Positions 7,135 through 16,089 of a stretch of DNA of 64,000 nucleotides are shown here, one piece after another. Position 1 is the first letter of the stretch. Every line of letters begins with the position of its first letter. Source of the DNA: Streptomyces nodosus (GTDB taxonomy: Bacteria; Actinomycetota; Actinomycetes; Streptomycetales; Streptomycetaceae); assembly GCF_008704995.1 (NCBI RefSeq), contig NZ_CP023747.1:3498501-3562500 (forward strand). The letters run 5' to 3'. The position numbers and the translations under genes were made by a program. The notes under the pieces were generated by a model. The model was given only the letters and a program-made list of their open reading frames with translations, was not told where the DNA came from and searched no databases.

Positions 7135-8805
7135 TCATCCCGCACGGCGATGTTGTTTGGGACGAGAACGTTTCTCTACGTACATCCGCTCGTCAGCTGA
7201 CTTCAATACTTCGTCCGCCGTCATGCCGCAGTGTGCCCATCCGATGCCGAAGCTCGCGCCCACGCGCATGACCCGTCCGTCGACCCTGATCGGCTGGATG
7301 ATCTCGTTGCGCAGGCGCACCGCGAGGTCCTGGGCGTCGGCCTTGCCGAGGCCGTCCGCGAGGACCACGAACTCGTCGCCGCCGAGCCGGGCGACCGTGT
7401 CCCCGTCGCGCACGCCCCGGCTCAGCCGCCCGGCGACCTCGATGAGCACGGCGTCGCCCGCGTTGTGGCCGAACCGGTCATTGATCGACTTGAAGCCGTC
7501 GAGGTCGCAGAAGAGCACCGCGAGCCCCTTGGTGCCGTCGTCGGTGTCCCCCTCGGGGGCGACGGTGTGCACATGGTGGTCGAAGGCGTCGTACGGTCCC
7601 GCACCGGTGTGGAAGTCGAAGCCGTGGCCGTTCTCGTCGAAGGCCGCCGGGTGGTCGGCCCCACGGCCCTCGTAGGCGGCGTCCAGGGAGTCGGCCGGGT
7701 TCGGCGGCACCGAGTGCGGGCGGGAGCACAGCCGGGCGGACAGCCGGGAGCGCAGCTCCGCGGAGTTGGGCAGTCCGGTGAGCGAGTCGTGGGAGGCCCG
7801 GTGGGCGAGCTGGAGCTCGCGGCGCTTGCGCTCCTCTATGTCCTCGACATGGGTGAGCAGAAAGCGGGGCCCGTCGGCGGCGTCGGCGACGACGGAGTTG
7901 CGCAGGCTGACCCAGACAAAGGTGCCGTCCCGGCGCCCGAGCCGCAGCTCGGCCCGGCCGCCCTCGGCGGAGGTGCGCAGCAGGGTGCCGATGTCCTCGG
8001 GGTGGACGAGGTCGGAGAAGGAGTAGCGGCGCATCGCGGAGGCGGGCCGGCCCAGCAGCCGGCACAGCGCGTCATTGGTCCGCAGGATCCGCCCGTGCTG
8101 GTCGCCACCCATCTCGGCGATGGCCATGCCGGAGGGGGCGTACTCGAAGGCCTGCCGGAAGGACTCCTCGCTGGCCCGCAGGGCCTGCTGCTCCCGCTCG
8201 AGCCGGACCAGGGCGCGCTGCATATTGGCCCGCAGCCGGGCGTTGCTGATGGCGATGGCGGCCTGGAAGGCGTACATCTGGAGCGCCTCGCGGCCCCAGG
8301 CGCCGGGCCTGCGTCCGTTGCGCGGCCGGTCGACGGAGATCACCCCGAGGAGTTCGCCACCGCCCTGGACGCCCGGGGTGTACATGGGCGCGAGGAGACG
8401 GTCGCAGGGGTGCCACTCGTCCTCGAAGCGGGGCTCGGGGCCGTCGGTGAACCACTGCGGCACATCGTCGTCGTCGAGCACCCAGCCCTCGGTGTGCGGT
8501 ATGAACCGCAGATCACCCCAGGCCTGGCCCATGATCAGCCGGCGCTCCCAGGAGGCGCGGGAGCCGACGCGGCCGGAGATCAGCGCCTCGGCGGCGGAGT
8601 CCCCGGCCAGTGAGGCGACGACGAGGTCACCGTCGGAGCGCACGAGATTGACGGCCGCCAGCTCGTAGCCGAGGCCGGTCACGATGCCGTCGGCGACGGT
8701 CTGCAGCGTGTCGGCCAGGCTGCGGGCGGTGTTCATGTCCGCCATCACCTGATGCAGCTGCCGCAGGGTCGCAAGGCGGACGTACGGCTCGGAATCGGTC
8801 TCCAT
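7135..8805 (-). CDS. cdgB: diguanylate cyclase CdgB-like (GAF-PAS-GGDEF)
   Basis: A 556-aa c-di-GMP synthase. Domain order is GAF (about 15-180), a short coiled stretch, PAS/PAC (about 210-325), then GGDEF. The active-site G-G-D-E-F is at 475-479, and the inhibitory RxxD motif (R466-D-G-D469) lies exactly five residues upstream. About 60 residues rich in His, Asp and Gly are inserted between the first GGDEF motif (SLTGLPN) and FCDLDGFKSIN. The start at 8805 has AAGGGGGGAGG upstream; longer in-frame starts lack one. In S. coelicolor cdgB has the same domain order, is a BldD target, and controls development. BldD-like and CRP-like sites lie upstream here. Confidence 0.92.
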   Translation of the reverse strand: METDSEPYVRLATLRQLHQVMADMNTARSLADTLQTVADGIVTGLGYELAAVNLVRSDGDLVVASLAGDSAAEALISGRVGSRASWERRLIMGQAWGDLRFIPHTEGWVLDDDDVPQWFTDGPEPRFEDEWHPCDRLLAPMYTPGVQGGGELLGVISVDRPRNGRRPGAWGREALQMYAFQAAIAISNARLRANMQRALVRLEREQQALRASEESFRQAFEYAPSGMAIAEMGGDQHGRILRTNDALCRLLGRPASAMRRYSFSDLVHPEDIGTLLRTSAEGGRAELRLGRRDGTFVWVSLRNSVVADAADGPRFLLTHVEDIEERKRRELQLAHRASHDSLTGLPNSAELRSRLSARLCSRPHSVPPNPADSLDAAYEGRGADHPAAFDENGHGFDFHTGAGPYDAFDHHVHTVAPEGDTDDGTKGLAVLFCDLDGFKSINDRFGHNAGDAVLIEVAGRLSRGVRDGDTVARLGGDEFVVLADGLGKADAQDLAVRLRNEIIQPIRVDGRVMRVGASFGIGWAHCGMTADEVLKSADERMYVEKRSRPKQHRRAG

Positions 8806-8963
8806 TCGCCTCCCCCCTTGAAGGTCTCGCGGCAACTCCAGGGACGCCTCGGCGTACTGCGGTTCTCCCGGCCTTCCGGTTTCCCCGGTGTGCCGCCCGG
8901 CACCCTTCACCTGTGGCGTCGTACAGCACATCCGCCACTGAATCACAGTGCGCTGCCCACTAG

Positions 8964-8976
8964 GTACACAGGGTCA
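8964..8976. promoter_or_regulatory. BldD-like box upstream of cdgB
   Basis: The sequence GTACACAGGGTCA fits the published BldD consensus tnACnC(A/T)GnGTnA at every fixed position except the first T. It lies about 160 bases upstream of the cdgB start. BldD with c-di-GMP represses developmental genes, and cdgB is a known BldD target in S. coelicolor, so feedback on c-di-GMP synthesis is expected. The site is a consensus match, not a proven one. Confidence 0.6.
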
Positions 8977-8990
8977 ACAAATAACGCTTC

Positions 8991-9008
8991 CTGTGACTCA
9001 AGTCACAG
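8991..9008. promoter_or_regulatory. CRP-like palindrome between cdgB and the flavin reductase gene
   Basis: CTGTGACTCAAGTCACAG has perfect 8-base arms around a two-base centre and contains TGTGA-N6-TCACA, the classic CRP-family site. Streptomyces has a Crp protein that controls germination and antibiotic synthesis. The site is 185 bases upstream of cdgB and 278 bases from the divergent flavin reductase start, so either gene could be the target. Confidence 0.6.
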
Positions 9009-9285
9009 CAAAACATGAGCAATTGAGTGGAGATTCCGCGTCTTCCCGCTGCGTTTACCGGAGGCAGATTCGGGAAGTGTGCAGACCCCGTGATCATACG
9101 TCGCAACTGATCTTCATCTGGGGTGCGTTGAGTTTACGGACGCCCCTCTTGACACACCCCTCCGGGGGCCGCGGACCCTCCGCCGCCGCCCGGGTGCGGA
9201 CCTCCGGGTCCGCCGTAGGTCCTAGGTCACGGTTCGGGCCCGGGGCCGATGTGGGCGCCGGGGCGCGCCGACTAGCGTTCCCGGC

Positions 9286-9861
9286 GTGCTGAAGACTCCT
9301 GCCGTCCCGCCCTCGCCCGCCGTCCCGCCCTCCTCCGGGCATCCTGAGGGGGTGAGCAACGACGAGTTCCGCGCCGCCATGTCCCGGCTGGCCGCGGGCG
9401 TGGTCCTGGTGACCTCGCACGAACCCGCGCTGGACCCGGAGGGACCGGGCGGCGAGGACGTCGGCATGACGGCGACCGCCTTTGTGTCGGTGTCCCTCGA
9501 CCCGCCTCTGGTCCTGGTCAGCCTGCGCGAGGGCTCCCGGATGGACGACCTGCTCGCCGAGCAGCCGCTGTGGGCCGTCTCGGTCCTCTCGGAGAGCCAG
9601 CGGCACATCGCCGGCCGTTTCGCGATGAAGGGCCGCATCAGCGACCGGCTGCTGTTCGCGGACATCCCCCACGTCCACGGCGAGGTCTCCGGCGCCCCGC
9701 TCGTCGGCGGCGCCCTGGCGACCCTGGAGTGCCGGACGGAACAGCGCGTACCGGCGGGCGACCACACCCTGGTGATCGGGCGCGTCCTGACGGCCGGGCT
9801 GCCGAGCGCGGACGGCGGACCGCTCATGTACTTCCGGGGGCGCTACCGGCACCTGGGCTGA
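9286..9861 (+). CDS. flavin reductase family (FMN-binding split barrel) protein
   Basis: A 191-aa protein of the flavin reductase domain family that supplies reduced flavin to monooxygenases. The core begins at SNDEFRAAMSRLAAGVVLVT and continues with the family pattern GMTATAFVSVSLDPPLVLVS, FAVSVL-like WAVSVLSESQ, and the closing PLMYFRGRYRHLG. The ~22 residues before the core are Pro/Ser-rich, so the GTG at 9352 may be the true start instead of the GTG at 9286; neither has a well-placed ribosome site. It converges on the arfB-like gene with only five bases between stops. No partner monooxygenase is adjacent. Confidence 0.85.
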   Translation: MLKTPAVPPSPAVPPSSGHPEGVSNDEFRAAMSRLAAGVVLVTSHEPALDPEGPGGEDVGMTATAFVSVSLDPPLVLVSLREGSRMDDLLAEQPLWAVSVLSESQRHIAGRFAMKGRISDRLLFADIPHVHGEVSGAPLVGGALATLECRTEQRVPAGDHTLVIGRVLTAGLPSADGGPLMYFRGRYRHLG

Positions 9862-9866
9862 GAAGG

Positions 9867-10295
9867 CTAGGACCAGTCCCGCCCCGTCCGGCCCCGCTTG
9901 GTATCCGAGCGCCGCTTCTTCTCGCGCAGCCGCCGTTCGTTGATGCCACGGGGGATCCTGGTCGGCTTCCGGGGCCTGGGCGGGGGCGCCGTCGCCTCGG
10001 CGAGCAGGGCGGCCAGGCGGACCGCGGCGGCCTCGCGGTTACGCAGCTGCGAACGGTGCTCGGAGGCGCGCACGGTCAGGACCCCGTCGACCAGCCGCGC
10101 CGCGAGCCGCTCCAGCGCGCGCTCCTTCCACACCGGGGGGAGCGCCTCGGTCCTCGCGAGGTCGAAGCGCAACTCCACCTGGGTGTCCGTGGTGTTGACA
10201 TGCTGTCCGCCGGGGCCCGAGGAGCGCGAGAAACGCCACATGAGCTCGGCCTCGGGAAGCGAGACGGAGCCGCGGACGACATAGGGACCGGACAT
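9867..10295 (-). CDS. arfB: ArfB/YaeJ-type peptidyl-tRNA hydrolase
   Basis: A 142-aa release-factor-like ribosome rescue enzyme. It has the catalytic G-G-Q in SSGPGGQHVNTTDTQVEL and the expected basic C-terminal tail (about 110-142, with KPTRIPRGINERRLREKKRR). In E. coli that tail enters the empty mRNA channel of stalled ribosomes, and the GGQ loop releases the peptide. Domains that recognise stop codons are absent, as expected. The length is normal. The start at 10295 begins MSGPYVVRGSVSLPEAEL. The gene is separated from the divergent terD-like gene by about 210 bases. Confidence 0.92.
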   Translation of the reverse strand: MSGPYVVRGSVSLPEAELMWRFSRSSGPGGQHVNTTDTQVELRFDLARTEALPPVWKERALERLAARLVDGVLTVRASEHRSQLRNREAAAVRLAALLAEATAPPPRPRKPTRIPRGINERRLREKKRRSDTKRGRTGRDWS

Positions 10296-10506
10296 GTCCC
10301 CATGGTCGCGCGGCCGTCCGCCCCGCGTCACCCCAATAACGTCGCCCCCGGGCTCGTCGGGCGGCCGGGCCGGCAGGTAAAGAAAGTAAAGGGACCCGGA
10401 ACCTCCGGGACCCCCCTCGGCGTTGGTAGGGATGGCTGTAGCTTCGTGCCGTACGAAGTCCACAGTCACCGCACCGCGTAGTCGAACGAGGGAAGGGACT
10501 CCCACA

Positions 10507-11082
10507 ATGGCTGTAAGCCTGTCCAAGGGCGGCAACGTCTCGCTCAGCAAGGAGGCTCCGGGCCTGACCGCCGTCACCGTGGGCCTCGGCTGGGACGTCC
10601 GCACCACCACCGGCACGGACTTCGACCTGGATGCCTCCGCGATCGCGGTCAACACCCAGGGCCAGGTCTACTCCGACCAGCACTTCGTCTTCTTCAACAA
10701 CAAGCAGACCCCGGACAACACGATCGTCCACACGGGTGACAACCGCACGGGTGAGGGCGACGGCGACGACGAGGCCATCAACGTCAACCTCGCGGGGCTG
10801 CCGGCCGACGTCGACAAGGTCGTCTTCCCCGTCTCCATCTACGACGCCGAGTCCCGCTCGCAGAACTTCGGGCAGGTGCGCAACGCCTACATCCGCGTGC
10901 TCAACCAGGCCGGCGGCCAGGAGATCGCGCGCTACGACCTCTCGGAGGACGCGGCCACCGAGACCGCCATGGTCTTCGGCGAGCTGTACCGCAACGGCGC
11001 GGAGTGGAAGTTCCGCGCCGTCGGCCAGGGCTACGCCTCGGGCCTGGTCGGCATCGCCCAGGACTACGGCGTCAACGTCTGA
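10507..11082 (+). CDS. TerD-family stress protein
   Basis: A 191-aa TerD-domain protein of the tellurite-resistance/calcium-binding stress family. It starts with [15 protein letters not shown] and carries the acidic metal-binding region [17 protein letters not shown] near residues 79-95. Streptomyces genomes carry many paralogues, several linked to development. Here it is a single copy without the other ter genes, so it may act as a general cytoplasmic calcium-binding stress protein. A strong hairpin follows directly, so it is probably monocistronic. Confidence 0.92.
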   Translation: MAVSLSKGGNVSLSKEAPGLTAVTVGLGWDVRTTTGTDFDLDASAIAVNTQGQVYSDQHFVFFNNKQTPDNTIVHTGDNRTGEGDGDDEAINVNLAGLPADVDKVVFPVSIYDAESRSQNFGQVRNAYIRVLNQAGGQEIARYDLSEDAATETAMVFGELYRNGAEWKFRAVGQGYASGLVGIAQDYGVNV

Positions 11083-11105
11083 CCCCGCCGGGCCGAAGCC
11101 CGACC

Positions 11106-11147
11106 ACGGGAGCCCCGGCCGCGACACCCCGCGGCCGGGGCTCCCGT
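11106..11147 (+). terminator. strong hairpin after terD-like gene
   Basis: A perfect 17-base-pair stem (11106-11122 with 11131-11147) with an eight-base loop lies 24 bases after the stop of the TerD-family gene and before the convergent M1 peptidase stop. It probably terminates both. Confidence 0.8.
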
Positions 11148-11192
11148 ATGCCCGTCGGCAGGGGGAAAGCACCGGACCTCGCAGCCCCGCGG

Positions 11193-12617
11193 CTACTCGT
11201 GTCCGGGCTTTCCCTTTCCGTGGAGCCAGTCGCGCCAGATCTCCCGGAGGTCCTTGCCCGGCGTCTTCTTCTCGACATAGGCCGTGAAGTCGGCGGTGTC
11301 CGCGTTGCCATGGCGGTGGGCGGCCGCCCAGCCCCGGAGGATCTCCCGGAAGGCCGGGTCGCCCACGGACTGCCGGATCTTGTGGAGCACCATCGCGCCG
11401 CGCACATAGACCGGGCTGTCCGAGACATGCGCGGCGCCCGGCTGCCGTGCGGGCGGAAACGCCCAGATCTTCTCCCCGCCGGCGGGGACGGCACCGCGGT
11501 CGCCCCGGTAGAGCGCGTCGAAGACCTGCTGGGCCGTCCGCCCGCCGTGGTCCTCCTGCCACAGCCACTCCGCATAGGTCGCGAAGCCCTCGTTGAGCCA
11601 TATGTCCCGCCAGCTCTTCGGGGTGACGGAGTCGCCGTACCACTGGTGGGCCAGCTCATGGACGAGCATCCGGGTGTCGGGGGCTCCGGGGAAGACGGGG
11701 CGGGTCTGGGTCTCCAGGGCGTACCCGGCGGCACCCGGCCGTGCGACGATCGCACCGACGGAGGAGAAGGGATACGGGCCGAAGGTGCGTTCCGCCCACT
11801 CCATGACCTGCGGGATCCTCGCCACCAGTTCGCGGCCGGCCCCCGCCTGGTCCGGGTCGACGGCGAGATACACCGGCAGTCCGTCGCCCAGGGTGGAACG
11901 GGTGATGCCGTACCGGCCGATCGCGACCGTGGCCAGATAGCTCGCCATCGGCTCGGCGCTGTGCCAGACGAAGGTGGTGCGGCCCGCCCCGGTGGTCCGG
12001 CCCGTCAGCTCGCCGTTGGAGACCGCCTGAAGCCCCTCGGGCACGGTGACCCGGATGTCGTAGGCCGCCTTGTCGCAGGGGTGGTGGTTGCCCGGGAACC
12101 ACGCCATCGAACCGTTCGGCTCCCCGAGCGCCAGCGCGCCGTCGGCGGTCCGCAGCCAGCCCTCCCTCGCGCCGTCCGGGTCGGTGATGGTCTTTGGGGT
12201 GCCCGAGTAGCGCACCGTGGTGCGGAACCGCTCGCCCTCCCCGAGACCGCCCTGCGGACGCACGGTCAGCTCCTGGCCGCCGCGGCTCCAGGGAGCGGCG
12301 CGGCCCGCCACGGTGACGCTCTCGACCTCCAGACCGGTCAGATCCAGATCGAACGCGGAGAGGTCCCGGGTGGCGCGTGCCGTGATCACCGCGGTGCCGG
12401 CCAGCCGGCCGGGGCCCGGGTCGTAGGCGAGGGTCAGGTCGTAGTGCAGTACGTCGTACCCGCCGTTGCCCATGGCCGGGAAGAGGGGATCCCGCACCCC
12501 GGCGGCACCGGGAGTGCCCCGCACACCACCCCCGCACGCGCCGAGCGCGAGGGCCAGCGACAGGGTCAGGGGCAAGGTAAGGGACAAGACCGGAACAAGA
12601 CGTACGAAACGGGGCAC
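11193..12617 (-). CDS. M1-family metallopeptidase lipoprotein
   Basis: A 474-aa secreted, lipid-anchored aminopeptidase of the M1 (gluzincin) family. The signal peptide ends in lipobox L-G-A-C (in LALALGACGGG). The N-terminal beta domain (about 40-230) is followed by the catalytic domain with HELAHQWYGDS and, 18 residues on, the zinc ligand Glu in WLNEGFATY. Typical members are 450-500 aa in actinomycetes. The GTG at 12617 is chosen because upstream codons would run into the divergent gene at 12681 and because AGGA precedes it. The exopeptidase motif G-x-M-E-N is not evident (GYALETQTR occupies the place), a change common in this secreted subgroup. Confidence 0.88.
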   Translation of the reverse strand: MPRFVRLVPVLSLTLPLTLSLALALGACGGGVRGTPGAAGVRDPLFPAMGNGGYDVLHYDLTLAYDPGPGRLAGTAVITARATRDLSAFDLDLTGLEVESVTVAGRAAPWSRGGQELTVRPQGGLGEGERFRTTVRYSGTPKTITDPDGAREGWLRTADGALALGEPNGSMAWFPGNHHPCDKAAYDIRVTVPEGLQAVSNGELTGRTTGAGRTTFVWHSAEPMASYLATVAIGRYGITRSTLGDGLPVYLAVDPDQAGAGRELVARIPQVMEWAERTFGPYPFSSVGAIVARPGAAGYALETQTRPVFPGAPDTRMLVHELAHQWYGDSVTPKSWRDIWLNEGFATYAEWLWQEDHGGRTAQQVFDALYRGDRGAVPAGGEKIWAFPPARQPGAAHVSDSPVYVRGAMVLHKIRQSVGDPAFREILRGWAAAHRHGNADTADFTAYVEKKTPGKDLREIWRDWLHGKGKPGHE

Positions 12618-12680
12618 GGTCGCGATCCTAGGGTGCCGCCCGCGACAGTCGGGGCGGGCGCGGCGTGACACCATCCCCCC

Positions 12681-13181
12681 GTGCTCGACATCGGCTACGC
12701 CCTCTCCAACCGCTTCCCCGACCCCCCGCAGACCGACTACCGCCGCGCGGACGTCCATGCGCTGCGCCACGACCTGTTCTGCGGTGACGTCTATCTCGCG
12801 GACACCGAGTCGGACCGGGAGCTGTCCACAGCCTGGGGATGGGTGCCGGTGCTGGACTTCGCCTGGGCGCTGTGCGACATCGTCGAGCGGCTGGACCGCG
12901 ATCCCCTGGGCAGCCGTGCCGCCCGGCCGCAGCAGGCCGAGCTGGACTTCACCGAGTCGACCGACCGGCTGCTTTTCGAACGCCGTTTCGGCTGGGTGGA
13001 CATCGAGGCGGAGTGGCTGCCCGCGGCCGAGCCACCGCTGACCTTCCCCCACACCGAACTGCGCCGCGAGGCCCGGGACTTTCTGCAGGACCTGGTCGCC
13101 GACCTGGTGGACCTGCACGAGGACCTCGGCGAGAACCCGGCGATCTGGACCCTTCAGGCCCGCTTCCCGCGCATCGGCTGA
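12681..13181 (+). CDS. conserved actinomycete protein of unknown function
   Basis: A 166-aa acidic, soluble protein starting at a GTG, with no signal peptide or membrane segment. It is rich in Asp, Glu, Leu and Trp, with notable phrases GWGWVPVLDFAWALCDIVERL near 50-75 and FGWVDIEAEWLP. I do not recognise a family. Its composition and size resemble cytoplasmic immunity-type or SMI-like small proteins, but there is no toxin gene beside it. It is divergent from the M1 peptidase lipoprotein (64-base gap) and convergent with the MFS exporter. Confidence 0.7.
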   Translation: MLDIGYALSNRFPDPPQTDYRRADVHALRHDLFCGDVYLADTESDRELSTAWGWVPVLDFAWALCDIVERLDRDPLGSRAARPQQAELDFTESTDRLLFERRFGWVDIEAEWLPAAEPPLTFPHTELRREARDFLQDLVADLVDLHEDLGENPAIWTLQARFPRIG

Positions 13182-13240
13182 CGGCCGGAGCGGCATCGGG
13201 CGGCGGCCGGAGCCGGTGCGTCCACGGGCGCGGCCGACGG

Positions 13241-14776
13241 TCAGAGGCGCCGCGCGCCCTGCGGCAGCGCCGCCCCGGCGGCACCGTGGGCCGGGGGCTT
13301 CACCCGGATGGTCAGGCCCGCGACCAGGCCCGCCAGCAGCATGACGCCCGCCGCCCACCAGATCGCGACGGTGTAGCCGTGCACCATGCCCTCGCGGACC
13401 ACCAGCGCCTTGCGGGCGGGGTCGCCCAGACGGGCGGCGACATACGCGGTGCTGCCGGTCGTCGCGATGGTGTTCAGCAGCGCCGTGCCCATGGAACCGC
13501 CCACCTGCTGTGCGGTGTTGACGGTGGCCGAGGTCACCCCCGAGTCGTGCGGGGCGACCCCGGCGGTCGAGGTGGCGAAGATCGGCATGAAGGTCAGGCC
13601 CATCCCCAGTCCCATCAGCACCAGGCCGGGCAGGATCTCGGTGGTGTAGTCGGAGTGCACCGTCATCCGGGTGAGGACCACCAGTCCGCCCGCCGCCAGC
13701 AGCAGCCCCGGCACCATCAGCGCGCGCGGCGCCACATGGGGCAGCAGCCGGGCGGAGACCTGCGTCGAGCCCACGATGGTCGCGGCCGTCAGCGGCAGAT
13801 AGGCCAGGCCCGTCCTGAGCGGCGAATAGCCCAGCACGATCTGCAGGTAGTAGGTCATGAACAGAAACAGGCCGAACATCCCGACGACGGCCAGCGCCAT
13901 CGTCGCGAAGCAGCCCGCCCGGTCCCGGTCGTGGACGAGGTGCAGCGGCAGCAGCGGGTGCGGTGCCCTGGTCTGCCACCACACGAACGCGGCGAGCAGG
14001 GCCACGCCCACCGCGAACAGGCTCAGCACCACCGGATCCGTCCAGCCCCGCGGCTCGGCCTCGCTGAAGCCGTACACGACCGCGACCAGCCCGCCGGGGC
14101 CCAGCACCGCCCCGGGCACATCGAGGCGGGCACCCCGCTGGCCGGGGCCGCCGTCCAGCAGCGCGAGGCCGGCCAGGACGGCGACGACCGCGACGGGAAT
14201 GTTGACGTACAGGCACCAGCGCCAGTTCAGATACTGGGTCAGCAGCCCGCCCGCGATGAACCCGATCGCCGAACCGCTGCCCGCGATCGCCCCGTAGATG
14301 CCGAAGGCCTTGCCGCGCTCCCGGGGGTGGGTGAACGTCGTCGTCAGCAGACTGAGCGCGGAGGGGGCCAGCACCGCGGCGAAGGCGCCCTGGAGCGCGC
14401 GGGCGCCGAAGAGCATGCCGGAGCTGCCGGCCCCGCCGCCCAGCGCGGACGCCCCGGCGAAGCCGATCAGTCCGACGACGAACGTCCGTCTGCGGCCCAG
14501 AAGATCGGCGATCCGGCCGCCGAGCAGGAGCAGTCCGCCGAAGGCCAGGGTGTACGCGGTGATCACCCACTGCCGGTCGGCGTCGGAGATGCCGAGGTCC
14601 CGCTGGGCGGACGGCAGGGCGATATTGACGATCGTCGCGTCCAGGACCACCATCAGCTGGGCGAGCGCGATGATCACCAGGATCCACCAGCGGCGGGGAT
14701 CGGCCTCGTCGGCTGCCGCACCGGCATCCGGGCTGGTGGCGCTCACCCGGCCAGAAGACCATGGATCACCGGACAC
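13241..14776 (-). CDS. MFS drug exporter, DHA2 (14-TM) family
   Basis: A 511-aa proton-driven exporter of the EmrB/QacA group. It shows motif C-like and motif A features: LMVVLDATIVNIALPSAQ in TM1, GRIADLLGRRR in the loop between TM2 and TM3, and GSGSAIGFIAGG in TM5. Fourteen hydrophobic segments fit the sequence. The start is set at the GTG at 14776, which has GAAGG eight bases upstream; a second GTG ten codons on lacks a ribosome site. No TetR/MarR regulator is adjacent. The substrate is unknown, likely a hydrophobic drug or metabolite. Confidence 0.9.
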   Translation of the reverse strand: MSGDPWSSGRVSATSPDAGAAADEADPRRWWILVIIALAQLMVVLDATIVNIALPSAQRDLGISDADRQWVITAYTLAFGGLLLLGGRIADLLGRRRTFVVGLIGFAGASALGGGAGSSGMLFGARALQGAFAAVLAPSALSLLTTTFTHPRERGKAFGIYGAIAGSGSAIGFIAGGLLTQYLNWRWCLYVNIPVAVVAVLAGLALLDGGPGQRGARLDVPGAVLGPGGLVAVVYGFSEAEPRGWTDPVVLSLFAVGVALLAAFVWWQTRAPHPLLPLHLVHDRDRAGCFATMALAVVGMFGLFLFMTYYLQIVLGYSPLRTGLAYLPLTAATIVGSTQVSARLLPHVAPRALMVPGLLLAAGGLVVLTRMTVHSDYTTEILPGLVLMGLGMGLTFMPIFATSTAGVAPHDSGVTSATVNTAQQVGGSMGTALLNTIATTGSTAYVAARLGDPARKALVVREGMVHGYTVAIWWAAGVMLLAGLVAGLTIRVKPPAHGAAGAALPQGARRL

Positions 14777-14834
14777 CGCACCTTCGGAACTCCGGTGCTT
14801 CGAGGGGGTTCCACCCCCTTCCCCGGCGCCGCGC

Positions 14835-15809
14835 TCAGGGCTCCAGGACGACCTTGCCGACGGTGCCCCGGGTCTCCAGCGCCCGGTGGGCCTCGGCCGC
14901 CCGGGCGAGCGGGAAGCGCTGGACGGCCGGCACCAGACGCCCCGCCGCGGCCTCGGCGAGCGCCCGGGTCTCCAGGGTGCGCAACGGGTCGGCACCGCCC
15001 GTTCTCCGCAGCATCGCGGGGCCGAGCACCTGTTCGGAGACGCCCTCGACCAGATACGGCCCGCCGCGCCCGATGCCCTCGGCGGACCAGCCGAAGACGA
15101 GGTGCCTGCCGCCGGGCGCGAGCATCCCCACCGCCGTACGCGCCACCTCGCCGCCCACGCCGTCGAAGACCACGGTGACCCGGCCGCGGAAGTCCCCGAG
15201 CCGTGCCGCCCAGTCCGGATCCGTGTAGTCGACCGCGAGGCGAGCACCGTTCTCCCGCACCCGCACGGTCTTCTCCGGGCCGCCCGCGAGCCCGATCACC
15301 GTGGCACCCGCGTGCACGGCGTACTGCACCAGGAGGGTGCCGATGCCGCCCGCGGCGGCCGGGACCAGGACCACGGAACCGGGGCCGAGGTCGGCGAACT
15401 GCGCGATCCCCATCGCGGTACGGCCCGTGCCGATCATGGCGACCGCCCGGGCGGGGTCCAGGTTCCCGGGTATCCGGTGCAGGCGGTCGGCCTCCGTGAC
15501 GGCGAGTTCGGCATAGCCGCCCGGCGCGAAACCGAGATGGGCGACGACCTCCGTGCCGAGCAGTCCCCGGTCGACCCCCGGGCCGACGGACTCGACGGTG
15601 CCGGCGACCTCACGCCCGGGGACGGTGGGCAGGGACACCGGGCCCGGCGCCGGGCCCGTCGCCCCCTGTCTGAGCGCCGTGTCCAGCAGATGCACACCGG
15701 CCGCGGCGACGGCGACGCGCACCTGACCCGGCCCCGGTTCGGGGTCCTCGACCTCCTCGTAGCGCAGATTCCCGGCGGGGCCGAAGGCGTGCAGACGGAT
15801 CGCGTGCAT
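14835..15809 (-). CDS. zinc-type alcohol dehydrogenase/quinone oxidoreductase (MDR family)
   Basis: A 324-aa NADPH:quinone-reductase-like protein of the medium-chain dehydrogenase family. The N-terminal GroES-like domain (LRYEEVEDPEPGPGQVRVAVAAAGV, then VPGREVAGTVESVG) is followed by a Rossmann fold with AAAGGIGTLLVQYA. The structural and catalytic zinc cysteines are missing, which fits the quinone oxidoreductase branch. The ATG at 15809 begins MHAIRLHAFG. It is 59 bases downstream of the MFS exporter start on the same strand side, so the two may be transcribed together. Confidence 0.88.
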   Translation of the reverse strand: MHAIRLHAFGPAGNLRYEEVEDPEPGPGQVRVAVAAAGVHLLDTALRQGATGPAPGPVSLPTVPGREVAGTVESVGPGVDRGLLGTEVVAHLGFAPGGYAELAVTEADRLHRIPGNLDPARAVAMIGTGRTAMGIAQFADLGPGSVVLVPAAAGGIGTLLVQYAVHAGATVIGLAGGPEKTVRVRENGARLAVDYTDPDWAARLGDFRGRVTVVFDGVGGEVARTAVGMLAPGGRHLVFGWSAEGIGRGGPYLVEGVSEQVLGPAMLRRTGGADPLRTLETRALAEAAAGRLVPAVQRFPLARAAEAHRALETRGTVGKVVLEP

Positions 15810-15878
15810 GGGGTGGGCTCCTCGTGTCTGTGGTCCGAGAACCCACCCTTCAACCTCAAGCGCACCTGAGGTCAAGGC

Positions 15879-16040
15879 GTGACGGTGGGCACGAGGCCGG
15901 GATCGCGGCCCGTCATACTTCCGAAGACGCAGGCCATCGCAGAAGCGCGGCAACGGCTCGCCGAGCGGGGCGTCGTCGAGGCCGGTCACGGCTGGGCCGA
16001 CGCGGTACGGACCTCGTGCGCACAGCCGGATGCGCTCTGA
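15879..16040 (+). CDS. possible small ORF, 53 aa
   Basis: A GTG-started reading frame of 53 codons with about 80% G or C at third positions. It encodes a basic, partly helical peptide containing AIAEARQRLAERGVVEAGHG. It fills the gap between the divergent quinone reductase and the pentapeptide gene, a place where a small regulator often sits. The repeat-free helical stretch could be the remnant of such a regulator. There is no good ribosome site (AAGGC only) and no recognised family, so it may be non-coding. Confidence 0.3.
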   Translation: MTVGTRPGSRPVILPKTQAIAEARQRLAERGVVEAGHGWADAVRTSCAQPDAL

Positions 16041-16089
16041 CGGGCGCCGGGGGCACCGCCCGGGGGGATTGTCGGTGGGGCGGTGCACC

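Noticed and set aside
11193..14762. A single 1,189-codon frame over two genes
   Set aside because: Only the last 474 codons are the M1 peptidase; the rest is antisense or out of frame with the 12681 gene and the MFS exporter.
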